A stretch of 64,000 bases of DNA, from positions 2,244,001 through 2,308,000 of the forward strand of contig NZ_JABXYT010000001.1 in assembly GCF_013394775.1 (NCBI RefSeq), written 5' to 3'. A program made the translations under genes and the position numbers. Shown one piece after another: positions 15,585 through 24,589 of this stretch (positions within the stretch are counted from its first letter, which is position 1; the number at the start of each line of letters is the position of its first letter). The notes under the pieces were generated by a model that made no database searches, had not been told where the DNA came from, and saw only the letters and a list, made by a program, of their open reading frames with translations. Origin of the DNA: Oribacterium sp. oral taxon 102. Its GTDB lineage: Bacteria > Bacillota > Clostridia > Lachnospirales > Lachnospiraceae.

Positions 15585-16723
15585 GCCCTCATCTGCCTGC
15601 CCAGCGCGATCATACGGAACATCCGCACCGCACCCTTGTAGTAGAGCTCGTCCGCATTTTCCAGCGCTGCCGAGAGAGGCATCGGTCCGTCTACGGTCGT
15701 CAGGATAGAGCCGATGCCGTGCGCGTAGATCCTCTCATACTCCCTGCCGAGGGAGCCGCAGAGCGCCGCCACCGGTACATTCCGCCGCTTCGCGCGATCC
15801 CCCACACCCTGCATTACCTTGCCGAAGCAGCTCTGCCAGTCAGTCCTGCCCTCGCCGGTGATGACCAGATCGACGCCGGCAAGACGCGCGTCGAAGCCGA
15901 TCAGATCCAGAACCGTCTCGATCCCGGACTTCATCTCCGCATGGAGAAAGACCTGCAGCGCAGCACCGAGTCCGCCTGCCGCGCCGGTTCCCGGGTATTC
16001 ATCCGGATTCACACCGAACTCCCGGATGAGGACGTCCCGATAGTTCTGCATCCCCCTCTCCAGGCGCTCGAGGATCTCCGGCGTCCCTCCCTTCTGCCTT
16101 CCGAAGGTATAGGTCGCGCCGTCCGGTCCGCAGAGCGGGTTTCGCACGTCGCACATCACGGTGAAGCGCGCACGCCTCACCGCCGGATCCAGTCCGCTGC
16201 TGTCAATGTGCGCTACTCTCTCCAGCTCCTCTCCCTTCCCGGAAAGCAGCTCTCCTGCCGCGTCATAGAAGCGGACACCAAGCGCAGAGGCGAAGCCCAT
16301 GCCGCCGTCATTGGTTGCAGAGCCGCCGATCGCGATGGAAATGTCCGTATAGCCGGCGTCCAGCGCCGCCTTCAGCAGCTCTCCGGTGCCATAGGTACTC
16401 GTATACAGCGGATTCCGCTTCTCCTCCGGCACCATCGGAAGCCCCGATGCCGCCGCCATTTCGAGGATCGCCTCCGTCTCCGAGAGTCTGCCGTAGAAGG
16501 CGTGCTCCGTCTCCAGCAGCGGTCCGTGCACCGTCACCGGGATGATCTCTCCGTTCCTTGCCTTGACCACCGCCTCCGTCGTCCCCTCTCCGCCGTCAGC
16601 GACCGGTACCCCGTCGGTCTCGCAGTCTCCGAAGACCTCCCTCGCCGCCCTGCCAAGGAGCTCGATGGTTCTGTCGGAGCGCAGACTCCCCTTAAACGAA
16701 TCCGATGCAAATAAAAGCTTCAT
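15581..16723 (-). CDS. garK: Glycerate 2-kinase (GarK/GlxK family)
   Basis: Phosphorylates D-glycerate to phosphoglycerate with ATP. The 380 residues start MKLLFASDSFKGSLRS and contain GVPVADGGEGTTEA, AIGGSATNDGGMGFASALG, PGTGAAGGLGAAL and LVITGEGRTDWQS, all typical of the GarK/GlxK family. It would act on glycerate made by the tartronate semialdehyde reductase at 29080, completing hexarate degradation. Locally it is the third gene after a PrpR-like regulator and a PPC-domain protein, which suggests control independent of the main hexarate operon. A good ribosome binding site (GGAAAGGGGAAG) precedes the start. Confidence 0.93.
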   Translation of the reverse strand: MKLLFASDSFKGSLRSDRTIELLGRAAREVFGDCETDGVPVADGGEGTTEAVVKARNGEIIPVTVHGPLLETEHAFYGRLSETEAILEMAAASGLPMVPEEKRNPLYTSTYGTGELLKAALDAGYTDISIAIGGSATNDGGMGFASALGVRFYDAAGELLSGKGEELERVAHIDSSGLDPAVRRARFTVMCDVRNPLCGPDGATYTFGRQKGGTPEILERLERGMQNYRDVLIREFGVNPDEYPGTGAAGGLGAALQVFLHAEMKSGIETVLDLIGFDARLAGVDLVITGEGRTDWQSCFGKVMQGVGDRAKRRNVPVAALCGSLGREYERIYAHGIGSILTTVDGPMPLSAALENADELYYKGAVRMFRMIALGRQMRA

Positions 16724-16759
16724 AGTCTTCCCCTTTCCACGGACGGATCGCCCGTATTC

Positions 16760-17188
16760 TCACGAAAAATCATAGAGCTTCAGTCCTGTCCCGGAGAACC
16801 AGTCCGCTCTTCGGGAAACATGGCCTGCCGCCTCTGTCAGGAAGAGCTCGCAGGTGCCGCCGATACGGCATTCCCTGAGATGCCCGCCGTATGCCCTGCC
16901 CGAGGCGTCCGCCACATTGATGTGGAGATGCAGATAGGGCTTCCCGTCCTCCTCCGTTACGCTGCCGGTCAGCGAGGTGATCTCCAGCGGCTGCTCCAGG
17001 GTAATCCCCTGATATTCCTGCTTTTCCACATCATAGAGTCCCATATCCACATAGTCCGCGGCGCCCAGCCCGCTGACAGCCGCAAGACGGATCCGCTCCC
17101 TTCCGCAAAGCGTGCGGAGCTCTGTCATGAGCTCCTCACCGCGATCAATCCTGACGACCAGCTGCTGCCCGAATCTTCTGTATTCCAT
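16760..17188 (-). CDS. PPC (DUF296) domain protein
   Basis: A 142-residue single-domain PPC/PCC protein (plants and prokaryotes conserved domain). Markers are AVSGLGAADYVDMGLYD, the metal-site-like motif LHLHINVADASGRAYGGHL and the ending ADWFSGTGLKLYDF. Bacterial members are small trimers of unclear function, some annotated as DNA-binding. It lies 36 bases downstream of the PrpR-like regulator and about 36 upstream of glycerate kinase on the same strand, so it probably belongs to that operon. It could be a metabolite-binding partner of the regulator, which is inference. Confidence 0.8.
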   Translation of the reverse strand: MEYRRFGQQLVVRIDRGEELMTELRTLCGRERIRLAAVSGLGAADYVDMGLYDVEKQEYQGITLEQPLEITSLTGSVTEEDGKPYLHLHINVADASGRAYGGHLRECRIGGTCELFLTEAAGHVSRRADWFSGTGLKLYDFS

Positions 17189-17223
17189 CCTCTCTCCCTT
17201 CCGGCCTTCCCGACGGAAAGCGC

Positions 17224-18720
17224 CTATACTATCTTATATTCCCTGAGCTTTCTCCACAGCGTCGTCTTCGAGATCCCGAGCTGCCGGGCGGTCTTTTCCC
17301 GATTCCCGAAATTCTCCGAAAGCACTGTGAGAAGACGCTCCCGCTCTCTGTCCGCGGCGGTATCCCGCTCCCGTGCCTCCCTCGCCGCATGAAGCCCTGC
17401 CTCGCTGTCTTCCCCATACAGCGCGTAGTACAGCGTCTCGACCTCCCGATCCCGTATGCTCCGGCGTTCTGCCGTAAGTAGCAGACGCTCCAGAAAGCTC
17501 TCGAGCTGCAGCCTGCCTCCCTGCCATGGCAGGCGCTCCAGCGCCCGCTCCGCGCTTTTCGTCATCACGAGATATTTCCCATAGCGCTCCATCCCTGCTC
17601 TGAGATAGACCTCCGCCAGATAGAGAATGTCCTCCGGCGTCTCCGAAAGGGAGGGAATCCGGATACAGAAGGCGCGCAGCCTCTCGTAGAGCTCCGGAAG
17701 CAATGCATCCCCGTAGTCCGGGCGCTTCGCTACTGCGATGATGTTTCGCAGCAGCAGAAGCTGAAAGAGCTTTTTCTGCGAGCGCGGATCCAGATTCTCA
17801 ATGAAATTAAGCTGCAGAGTCCCCTTTGCAGCCTCCTGCGCGAGCCCGCCGTTCCCGAATAATGCTCCGTATGCCGACTCTCCCTCGACGCAGTCGTATT
17901 GCAGCAGACGTTCCCTGCCATACCGCGAATGGTTGTGCATCGCAGACGCGAAGGCATGGTACAGCGTTCCCCGCTCCTCGAGAAGCAGCTTCGGACAGTC
18001 GGTCTGCGCGAAACGCCTGGCTGTCTCCACTGCCTCCCGCATCCTTTCGCTCCGATAGGGGAAATTCACGAAGGGCTCCTCCCGCAGTGCGGAAGGCCGC
18101 GGCACTCCGTGCCGGCCGCCTGCCTCGCCTCTCTTCGTCCCTTTCCCCTCGAAGACATCCGCCAGACGGAATGCCTCCATAATCGCCTCCGCGACGGCAT
18201 CCTCCGTATTCGCGAGGTAGAGTGAGGGGAGTCCCGCTTCCTCCGCGGCACGCAGCGCCGTGGCACCGCCGATGATGAGATCTGCCTTGTCCGAAACCGC
18301 CTGCACTGCGGACTCCCGAAGCAGCTCCGGATTCTGTACATAGTATTCGCGGAGGCGGACGCCGCACTGCTCCCCGAGCCCTGCCGTATCGCAGCTCATA
18401 TTCCGGAACATCACCAGCGCGATCTGCGGCTCCTCCTTCCTGACGATTCGTCCGGCGCGCTCCAGCATATCCGCGATTCCCTGCCGGGTCTGCACGATTT
18501 CCACCACCGGAACATCTGTATACTGCTTGATGATTGTCGCCTGCAGCCCGCGGGCTATGATAATCTCCGCGCCCTGCGCGATCGCCCGCCGCGCCTCGGA
18601 TACCGCTGCCTCTGTCTCTATAATCTTCATATAATCGATACGCTTCTTCAGCTCCTGCAGCACATCATGAGCCTGTCGGAATATCTCCTCGTTCGGAACC
18701 AGCAGCGCGATATTTGCCAT
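17224..18720 (-). CDS. PrpR-like regulator with a degenerate sigma-54 ATPase domain and FIS-type HTH
   Basis: A 498-residue regulator. Residues about 1-185 match the PrpR N-terminal sensor domain (IALLVPN, AEIIIARGLQATIIKQYTDV, then VSDKADLIIGGATALRAAEE). Residues about 218-400 align with the start of a sigma-54 activator AAA+ domain (FPYRSERMREAVETARRFAQ). The Walker A GETGTGKE region reads EERGTLYH, the GAFTGA loop is missing and the Walker B region reads NFIENL. The C-terminus is a FIS-type helix-turn-helix (ARQLGISKTTLWRKLREYKI). It cannot plausibly drive sigma-54 by ATP hydrolysis and may work as an ordinary DNA-binding regulator. It heads the PPC-glycerate kinase operon. Confidence 0.8.
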   Translation of the reverse strand: MANIALLVPNEEIFRQAHDVLQELKKRIDYMKIIETEAAVSEARRAIAQGAEIIIARGLQATIIKQYTDVPVVEIVQTRQGIADMLERAGRIVRKEEPQIALVMFRNMSCDTAGLGEQCGVRLREYYVQNPELLRESAVQAVSDKADLIIGGATALRAAEEAGLPSLYLANTEDAVAEAIMEAFRLADVFEGKGTKRGEAGGRHGVPRPSALREEPFVNFPYRSERMREAVETARRFAQTDCPKLLLEERGTLYHAFASAMHNHSRYGRERLLQYDCVEGESAYGALFGNGGLAQEAAKGTLQLNFIENLDPRSQKKLFQLLLLRNIIAVAKRPDYGDALLPELYERLRAFCIRIPSLSETPEDILYLAEVYLRAGMERYGKYLVMTKSAERALERLPWQGGRLQLESFLERLLLTAERRSIRDREVETLYYALYGEDSEAGLHAAREARERDTAADRERERLLTVLSENFGNREKTARQLGISKTTLWRKLREYKIV

Positions 18721-18738
18721 AGAAAAGCTCTCCTGTCA

Positions 18739-18779
18739 GAAACGTTTCAAAATCATTCACATCTTGAAATTATAGCACA
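18739..18779 (-). promoter_or_regulatory. Extended -10 promoter and cre-like palindrome before the PrpR-like gene
   Basis: On the minus strand TGCTATAAT (extended -10, about 18771-18779) precedes the regulator gene. Between it and the start codon lies the palindrome GAAACGTTTC at 18739-18748, inside TTTGAAACGTTTCTG, which resembles a CcpA catabolite-responsive element. A site downstream of the start point would act as a block. The -35 match is poor. Confidence 0.4.
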
Positions 18780-18879
18780 GCCCCGCTCCCCTTCTCCAGC
18801 CCTTCCGCACCGCTTTCTCTCCCGTATTGCCTCTCCCGCATTTTATATCCTCCTGCCCTCTTCCCTGTCCCCGCGCTCC

Positions 18880-19734
18880 TCACTGCATATCCAGATACTG
18901 CTTTCGGGTCGGCGCAGGGTACGCCCAGTCGATGGCGCGAAGCTCCTCTTCGCACAATGTGATCCTGTCGGCGGCAGCATTTTGCAGCGTATGCTCCGGA
19001 CGAGAGGAGCGCGGAATCGCAATCGTGTGCCCATCCCGGATATTCCACGCGAGGAGGATTTCCGGCACGCTCGCCTGATGCGCCGCCGCGATTTCCCGCA
19101 GCACCTCATTCTCGAAGAGCCCGCGGCGAAGATTCCCTGCCTGCGCCAGCGGACAGTAGGACATCAGCGCCACCTCGTGCTCCCGCATCCACGGCAGAAG
19201 CGAATACTCGATGCCCCGGGAGCCGGTGTGATACAGCACCTGATTTACGAGGCAGTGCCGTCCCTCCGGAAGCGCCCACAGCTCCTCCATATCTTCGATG
19301 TCAAAGTTGGAGACGCCCCAGGCGCGGATCAGCCCCTCCCGCCTCAGCTCCTCCAGCCTTCCCACCGTCTCCGAAAGCGGATACTGCCCTCGCCAGTGGT
19401 AGAGGTAGAGATCCAGCTCCGATACCCCCATGCGGGAGAGGCTGCCGGCCAGTGCGCGGCGCATCCGCGTCCCTCCGGCATTTCCGGGCAGCACCTTGGA
19501 GACGAGGTAAAGCTTCTCGCGGTTCATACCCCGCAGCGCTTCTCCGAGCAGCGACTCCGCCGCGCCGTTTCCATACATCTCCGCGGTATCGAGCAGCGTC
19601 ATCCCTGCGCCGATCCCCTGCCGTATCCCCGCGAGCTCCCGCTCCCGTACAGCGCGGTTCTCTCCCAGATACCATGTCCCCTGCCCGATCGCCGGAGCCT
19701 CTGTCCCATTCCGCAGCTTCACCCTGTGCAGCAT
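18880..19734 (-). CDS. Aldo/keto reductase
   Basis: A 284-residue NADPH-dependent (alpha/beta)8 barrel reductase. The catalytic tetrad is visible: Asp and Tyr in LLDTAEMYGNG, Lys in LYLVSKVLPG and His in DLYLYHWRG. Further markers are WGVSNFDIEDMEELW and TIAIPRSS. The start at 19734 is chosen because GAGGAGG lies 5 bases upstream. A longer frame to 19770 has no such site. It stands alone with its own promoter, after the thi operon terminator. The substrate is unknown. Confidence 0.9.
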   Translation of the reverse strand: MLHRVKLRNGTEAPAIGQGTWYLGENRAVRERELAGIRQGIGAGMTLLDTAEMYGNGAAESLLGEALRGMNREKLYLVSKVLPGNAGGTRMRRALAGSLSRMGVSELDLYLYHWRGQYPLSETVGRLEELRREGLIRAWGVSNFDIEDMEELWALPEGRHCLVNQVLYHTGSRGIEYSLLPWMREHEVALMSYCPLAQAGNLRRGLFENEVLREIAAAHQASVPEILLAWNIRDGHTIAIPRSSRPEHTLQNAAADRITLCEEELRAIDWAYPAPTRKQYLDMQ

Positions 19735-19779
19735 ACTGACCTCCTCTGTATTCTGCAGATATCTCCGCATTCTGATAGA

Positions 19780-19807
19780 ATTATAATTTATCTTTCATGT
19801 TCAAGAA
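19780..19807 (-). promoter_or_regulatory. Promoter of the aldo/keto reductase gene
   Basis: Minus-strand TTCTTG (19802-19807) and TATAAT (19780-19785) with a 16-base spacer. Confidence 0.5.
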
Positions 19808-19841
19808 GCTCTACTTGAGCAGTCTCACTTTTGAGCCAACA

Positions 19842-19886
19842 ATAAAAGATTCCGCTGTCAAAGGATCGCTCCTGACAACAGAATCA
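19842..19886 (-). terminator. Rho-independent terminator of the thiamine operon
   Basis: On the minus strand GATTCTGTTGTCAGGA pairs with TCCTTTGACAGCGGAATC around a GCGA loop and is followed by TTTTATTG. It lies about 100 bases after the tenA stop. The 100 bases between hold no convincing gene. Confidence 0.65.
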
Positions 19887-19987
19887 TCTTATCCGATTTC
19901 CGCGGCTTTCCATAGACGCAAACTGCCGAAATACCCGAGCATAAATCCACAGATCCGATAAATTGCATTTCCATGATCCTTTTTCTT

Positions 19988-20665
19988 TCAAAATCGTTCA
20001 GTATCATTCTTCCCTGCATATACCGCGTCCCAGAAGCGCAGTTCGAAAAGGCAGCATTTCTCGAAGATTTCACAGAGCTGCCGCACCCTCTCCTCACGGA
20101 TGTCCCCCGCCATTCCGTCGATCCTGTCAATGAGCGCCTGGTTTGCCTGCCGGTACGATACGGAAAGGTAAGCCGAAAACCACGCGCTGTAGCTCTCCCT
20201 CCCGACTGCCCCGGCATAGCGCTCCGCCATTTTTTCCGCGATATAGGCATAGCTCCAGGAACAGTTCAAAAGAAGAACCAGCCCGGTCAGCACGTCGCCC
20301 GCCTGCGCCGTACAGAGCATATACTGCGTATAGGCGCTGTTATCGATATGCGCAGCCGTTTCCCGAAGCTCTGCTTCCGGAATGCCGAGCTGCTTCATAT
20401 ACGGGATATGCGTCCGAAAGGTCTCCTCGATCGTATTCGACATTTCCCCGCACAGGAAGCGCATCTCCTCAAAATCATCGGATTTAAGGAGGATCGCCGC
20501 GAGGATCTTCATGTAGTCTCTCAGATAAATGGAGTCCTGCAGCATATAGAAGCGGAACTTCTCGACCGGCAGCGTTCCCTCCGCCATCTCCCTGACAAAG
20601 GGGTGCTGTAAATAACGCGGCCAGAGTGTCTGCGCGCACGCATAGAGTCTCTTCGAAAGCTTCAT
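19988..20665 (-). CDS. tenA: Thiaminase II / aminopyrimidine aminohydrolase TenA
   Basis: Salvages thiamine breakdown products by hydrolysing aminomethyl-pyrimidine to HMP. The 225-residue all-helical protein carries FRFYMLQDSIYLRDY (catalytic Asp), LLLNCSWSYAYIAEKMAERY (catalytic Cys in the C-W-Y context) and CLFELRFWDAVY (C-terminal Glu). Length is normal for the family. It is the last gene of the TPP-riboswitch operon, 9 bases after the methyltransferase, and its HMP product would feed ThiD. Confidence 0.92.
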   Translation of the reverse strand: MKLSKRLYACAQTLWPRYLQHPFVREMAEGTLPVEKFRFYMLQDSIYLRDYMKILAAILLKSDDFEEMRFLCGEMSNTIEETFRTHIPYMKQLGIPEAELRETAAHIDNSAYTQYMLCTAQAGDVLTGLVLLLNCSWSYAYIAEKMAERYAGAVGRESYSAWFSAYLSVSYRQANQALIDRIDGMAGDIREERVRQLCEIFEKCCLFELRFWDAVYAGKNDTERF

Positions 20666-20674
20666 GGTATCTCC

Positions 20675-21373
20675 TTACTTCTCTGCGATGATCGCGACAT
20701 AGCCTCCGCTCCGGTAGCCCTCGACTACCTCCTCCGCCTCTTCGTTGGTATACATGGGATTCCTGAGGAGCGTCTGATAAAATGTGAAATCATGGAAGCC
20801 GAGCGCCCTCAGCACGCCGATCTTCTCCTCGGTGGAATGCCATACGCCCGCGCTGCACAGCTCCAGCGGATACGGAAGACCCGGCATCACATCTATGAGA
20901 TCCGGATGACGGAAGCTTCCGACATTCTTCGCCAGCAGATACATGAAGCCGAAGGCGCTCTCCTTGGGGACATCCAGTGAGATGAACCGTCCGCCCTTTT
21001 TCAGCGCCCTCCTGCAGATCGAGAAGGCACGCGGGAGATCCTCCATATAACTGGAGCTGCCGTTCAGATAGATCACATCGTAGGCATTCCGCTCCAGCTG
21101 CGCTTCCTCAATCGCAAGATAGCCAAGGAGATGCACGCCGCGCTTCTCCGCGATAGTGCCCATATCCCGGGACGGCTCGATGCCCTCGATGCCGCTGCAA
21201 TCAATCATGCTCTCGAACAGACCGCTCCCGCAGCCGACCGAGAGCACCCGCCGCCCCTCGATCTCACCCAGTGCCCTCCTGAGGAGCCTGAGCTCACTCC
21301 GGAACAGGTTTTCATTCTCCATAAACCAGGCATCATACTGCGCTGCATAGCCATCAAACTTCTGCTTCGTCAT
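20675..21373 (-). CDS. Class I SAM-dependent methyltransferase in the thiamine operon
   Basis: A 232-residue Rossmann-fold methyltransferase with motif I RVLSVGCGSGLFESMI, the acidic residue in GIEGIEPSRDMG and a motif-IV-like DVIYLNGSSSYMED. The substrate cannot be read from the sequence. It sits between thiD and tenA under TPP-riboswitch control, so a link to thiamine or HMP metabolism is likely but unproven. The start at 21373 is preferred because GAAGGG lies 6 bases upstream. An in-frame ATG at 21394, 5 bases after the thiD stop, is the alternative. Confidence 0.8.
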   Translation of the reverse strand: MTKQKFDGYAAQYDAWFMENENLFRSELRLLRRALGEIEGRRVLSVGCGSGLFESMIDCSGIEGIEPSRDMGTIAEKRGVHLLGYLAIEEAQLERNAYDVIYLNGSSSYMEDLPRAFSICRRALKKGGRFISLDVPKESAFGFMYLLAKNVGSFRHPDLIDVMPGLPYPLELCSAGVWHSTEEKIGVLRALGFHDFTFYQTLLRNPMYTNEEAEEVVEGYRSGGYVAIIAEK

Positions 21374-21399
21374 AAAATTCCCTTCATTTTCCATTGCCT

Positions 21400-22197
21400 T
21401 CAGTCCCTGAATTCACCGCACAGCGAAAACGCGTGATTCATCGGTCCGCTTCCCCTGCCCAGATCCAGCATGTCCGAAAGCGCAGCGGAAATATAGTCCT
21501 TCGCCTTCCTGACAGCCTCCTCCAGCGTGCAGCCCTTCGCGAGATTTGCGGCGATGGCGCTGGACAGCGTACAGCCCGTGCCGTGGGTATTGGGGTTCTC
21601 GATCCGCCTGCCATAGAACCACTTTGCGCGTCCCCCGGTATAGAGCAGGTCATTCGCGTCGTTCACGCTGTGCCCGCCCTTGCACAGCACCGCACAGCCG
21701 TAGCGCTCGCTGATGTGACGCGCCGCGTCCGTCATATCTGCTTCCTCCGAAATTTTCTGTCCCGAGAGAATCTCCGCCTCCGGGATGTTCGGCGTCAGCA
21801 CCGTCGCCAGCGGCAGCAGCTCCTTCTTCATCGTTTCCACCGCAGCAGCGGAAATGAGCTGTGCGCCGCTGGTCGCGACCATCACCGGATCCACTACGAT
21901 ATTCTCCGCCCGATAGAAGCGGAGCCGCTCCGCGACGACCTCAATCAGCACAGAAGAGGAAAGCATCCCGAGCTTCACCGCGTCCGGACGGATATCCTCG
22001 AATACCGCGTCGAGCTGCTGCCGCAGGAATTCCGGGCTGACTTCGTGGATCGCGCGCACGCCGGTCGTGTTCTGCGCCGTCAGCGCCGTGATTGCGCTCA
22101 TGGCGAAAACGCCGTTCATGGTCATTGTCTTCAGATCCGCCTGGATCCCTGCCCCTCCGCTGCAATCGCTGCCGGCGATGGATAATGCTGTTTTCAT
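21400..22197 (-). CDS. thiD: Hydroxymethylpyrimidine/phosphomethylpyrimidine kinase ThiD
   Basis: Phosphorylates HMP twice to HMP-PP, one of the two halves of thiamine. The 265 residues start [20 protein letters not shown] and contain [35 protein letters not shown] and [17 protein letters not shown], all diagnostic of the ribokinase-fold ThiD family. It lies between the HAD phosphatase gene (75-base gap) and the methyltransferase gene in the riboswitch operon. Confidence 0.95.
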   Translation of the reverse strand: MKTALSIAGSDCSGGAGIQADLKTMTMNGVFAMSAITALTAQNTTGVRAIHEVSPEFLRQQLDAVFEDIRPDAVKLGMLSSSVLIEVVAERLRFYRAENIVVDPVMVATSGAQLISAAAVETMKKELLPLATVLTPNIPEAEILSGQKISEEADMTDAARHISERYGCAVLCKGGHSVNDANDLLYTGGRAKWFYGRRIENPNTHGTGCTLSSAIAANLAKGCTLEEAVRKAKDYISAALSDMLDLGRGSGPMNHAFSLCGEFRD

Positions 22198-22272
22198 TTT
22201 TTCTCCTTGTCTTGGGGCATGGAAATGCAGCGCGCGAAATGCCCCGGATGCCGCGCCTTCCTCTCTGCGCGC

Positions 22273-22929
22273 TCAGCAAAAGCTTTCCGCGCGAAACGGA
22301 AGCCATTCCCGGAAGGCTCGAATATAAACGTCCGAAATGCGGCATAGCTGCTCCTGCCGCTTCTCCGAGGGATCGAAGACCGCCGCGACGGAAAAGCCGT
22401 CCCTCTTTGCAGTCTCTGCCGCGTGATATGCGTCTTCGAAAACCCAAGTATCCTTTTTATCCGTCCCGAGCCGCTCCTGTGCCGCGCGGTAAATATCCGG
22501 CTCTTCCTTGCTTTTCCCGACGGAGGCACAGGTGAAAATACCAGAAAACAATTCGCTTAGCCCGAGACGGGAAAGCGCCGCCTCTATCAGCTTCCGATCC
22601 GTCGCAGTCGCGATGCACAGCCCGATCCCGTTTTCTCTGAGCTCCCGCAGAAATTCGGCGGCACCGGGCTTCAACGGCGCCCTCTCCCGATAGAACGCCG
22701 CGAGCATTCGCTTCACACCGTCCACGATCTCCTCTGTACGTAAGCTCACCCTATATACCGTGCGGTAATACGCTGCGGATTGCTCCAGACTGAAGGATCT
22801 GAATCTCTCGCTCAGCTTCTCCGCCGGCTCGATCCCGAGAGAACGAAGGTAGTCCTCCGCGAGGGTATCCCAAACCGGCATGGAATCAAGCAGCGTCCCA
22901 TCCGCATCGAAAATGGCGCCCCGGATCAT
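22273..22929 (-). CDS. HAD-family phosphatase in the thiamine operon
   Basis: A 218-residue HAD hydrolase of the beta-phosphoglucomutase type. It has motif [16 protein letters not shown], motif [10 protein letters not shown], motif III Lys in [11 protein letters not shown] and motif [15 protein letters not shown]. The start overlaps the thiE stop by 4 bases, so it is translationally coupled to thiE. Its place suggests dephosphorylation of a thiamine pathway phosphate, such as thiamine monophosphate or HMP-phosphate. HAD substrates cannot be fixed from sequence. Confidence 0.85.
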   Translation of the reverse strand: MIRGAIFDADGTLLDSMPVWDTLAEDYLRSLGIEPAEKLSERFRSFSLEQSAAYYRTVYRVSLRTEEIVDGVKRMLAAFYRERAPLKPGAAEFLRELRENGIGLCIATATDRKLIEAALSRLGLSELFSGIFTCASVGKSKEEPDIYRAAQERLGTDKKDTWVFEDAYHAAETAKRDGFSVAAVFDPSEKRQEQLCRISDVYIRAFREWLPFRAESFC

Positions 22930-23567
22930 TTCCCCACCATTTTCCGTGAAAGCGCCGAAAGCGCCCTGCAGGAGGACTCGATATCCTCCGCACCGAAAAT
23001 GGCGGATACGACGGCGACACCATCCACCCCGGTTCCCGAGAGCTCCAGAATATTCCCCTGTCCGATGCCGCCGATCGCCACCACCGGGATCTGTACGGCC
23101 GCGCAGATCCGCCGAAGCGCCTCATGGGAAACCGCCTCCGCGTCCTGCTTGGTGGAGGTGGCAAATACCGCGCCGACACCCAGATAATCTGCGCCGGCAT
23201 CCTGCGCGGCGAGCGCCTGCTCCACCGTCTGTACGGAAACGCCGAGGAGCATGCCGTCTCCTATCAGACTGCGCACCTTCCCTGCATTCATATCGGACTG
23301 CCCCACATGCACGCCGTCCGCACCGCACCGTATGGCAAGCTCCACATTATCATCAATAAGGAAGGGGACGTGATATTTCCGGCACAGCCGCTTCATTTCC
23401 AGCGCCTCCTGAAAAAATGCCTGCTCGTCCAGCTGCTTTTCCCGAAGCTGGACACAGGTCACGCCGCCCCTGAGCGCGCATTCCACCTGCTCCGGCAGAC
23501 TCTGTTTCCCGACCCACGCCCGATCCGTCACCGCATAGAGCAGCATATTCTCTCTCTGACAGCGCAT
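22926..23567 (-). CDS. thiE: Thiamine-phosphate synthase ThiE
   Basis: Joins HMP-PP and thiazole phosphate to thiamine monophosphate. The 213-residue TIM barrel contains LLYAVTDRAWVG, VQLREKQLDEQAF, LIDDNVELAIRCGADGVHVG, GADYLGVGAVFATSTKQDA and VVAIGGIGQGNI. The start at 23567 has AGGAGGGAAAAGG directly upstream and gives the family N-terminus. The longer frame to 23651 has no ribosome binding site and overlaps thiM. It is second in the operon. Confidence 0.95.
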   Translation of the reverse strand: MRCQRENMLLYAVTDRAWVGKQSLPEQVECALRGGVTCVQLREKQLDEQAFFQEALEMKRLCRKYHVPFLIDDNVELAIRCGADGVHVGQSDMNAGKVRSLIGDGMLLGVSVQTVEQALAAQDAGADYLGVGAVFATSTKQDAEAVSHEALRRICAAVQIPVVAIGGIGQGNILELSGTGVDGVAVVSAIFGAEDIESSCRALSALSRKMVGK

Positions 23568-23586
23568 CCTTTTCCCTCCTTCCTGC

Positions 23587-24408
23587 TCACATCTCCCGGA
23601 GCTTCGCGCTCTTTTCCAGCGTATCGCCATCCAGGTTGAAGACTGCATCAATGATGTAGCCGCGGTAGCTCACATTGCCGTCCAGTGCGCCGAGCCTGTC
23701 ATGCGCAAGCTGACCGCAGACGCCCATCACAGAAACGGCAGCAGCAGTAGCAGAAAGCGCCTGCCGGGGATTCGCCGCGAGATAAGCGGCCGTCAGCGCC
23801 GAAAGCTGACAGCCGGTGCCGGTGATCCTGCTCATCATCGGATGACCGTTGTAAATGCAGTATGCCTTCTCTGCGTCGGCAACGACATCGATCACGCCGG
23901 TAATGGCAATCACCGCGCCGGTTCTCGCCGCGAAATCCTTCGCGAAGCGCACCGTCTGCGGCAGGGTCTCCTCCGTAACGGCATCCAGCGCATCGGCGTC
24001 TACTCCCTGCGTGCTGCCGCTGCCGAAAGCCAGCGTTTTGATCTCCGAGATATTTCCGCGAATCGCGGCGAAGCGCAGCTCCTCCAAAAGCCGCTGCGCA
24101 GTTTCGGTGCGAAGCGAAGAGGCCCCTGCGCCCACCGGATCCAGCACCACAGGGTGCCCCAGCGCATTCGCCTTTTTTCCTGCTGCTATCATGGACGGGA
24201 TCGTCCGGGCGTTCAGTGTGCCGATATTAAGGTTCAGACCGGCGCAGAGAGCGGTGATCTCCTCCACCTCCGCGATCTCATCCGACATAATCGGTGAAGC
24301 GCCGCAGGCAAGAAGGATGTTCGCGCAGTCATTGACCGTTACATAGTTTGTGATATTATGGATCAGAGGCTTCCTCTCCCGCACATGGTCCAGCATTTCC
24401 TTCAGCAT
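23587..24408 (-). CDS. thiM: Hydroxyethylthiazole kinase ThiM
   Basis: Phosphorylates the salvaged thiazole alcohol. The 273 residues include PLIHNITNYVTVNDCANILL, SPIMSDEIAEVEEI, VVLDPVGAGASSLRTE and ITGTGCQLSALTAAYLA with the catalytic Cys region. The start at 24408 follows AAGGAGAATGTATC. It is the first gene of the TPP-riboswitch operon, which encodes salvage (thiM, thiD, thiE, tenA) and no visible de novo thiC or thiG. Confidence 0.95.
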   Translation of the reverse strand: MLKEMLDHVRERKPLIHNITNYVTVNDCANILLACGASPIMSDEIAEVEEITALCAGLNLNIGTLNARTIPSMIAAGKKANALGHPVVLDPVGAGASSLRTETAQRLLEELRFAAIRGNISEIKTLAFGSGSTQGVDADALDAVTEETLPQTVRFAKDFAARTGAVIAITGVIDVVADAEKAYCIYNGHPMMSRITGTGCQLSALTAAYLAANPRQALSATAAAVSVMGVCGQLAHDRLGALDGNVSYRGYIIDAVFNLDGDTLEKSAKLREM

Positions 24409-24421
24409 GATACATTCTCCT

Positions 24422-24464
24422 TTCAAATAAAATGGGAGCTGCCCAAATCCGGACAACTCCCATA
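24422..24464 (-). terminator. Riboswitch expression-platform terminator before thiM
   Basis: On the minus strand TGGGAGTTGTCC pairs with GGGCAGCTCCCA (24433-24444 and 24451-24462), followed by TTTTATTT. It stands between the TPP aptamer and the thiM ribosome binding site, as expected for transcription attenuation. Confidence 0.8.
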
Positions 24465-24487
24465 AACATAAACACATTTCCTCGTGT

Positions 24488-24566
24488 ATCCCTACGTTGG
24501 CATTACCCAAATCAGGTTGACGGTCTCAGGCAACACCCGACTCTCAGCTCGTCCCGCAAGCTCCCG
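24488..24566 (-). promoter_or_regulatory. TPP riboswitch (THI element)
   Basis: The minus strand has the conserved thi-box parts in order: GGGAGC, GAGCTGAGAG, a variable stem GGGTGTTGCCTGAGACC, AACCTGATTTGGGTAATGCC and GTAGGGA. It lies between the promoter at 24590-24618 and the terminator at 24422-24464. TPP binding should favour termination and shut down thiM-thiE-HAD-thiD-methyltransferase-tenA. Confidence 0.95.
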
Positions 24567-24589
24567 TTCACTCTATTCGATTGAATTTC

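Noticed and set aside
19858..20250. 130-residue minus-strand frame at the tenA 3' end
   Set aside because: Most of it overlaps tenA in another frame, and its end lies in the thi operon terminator hairpin.
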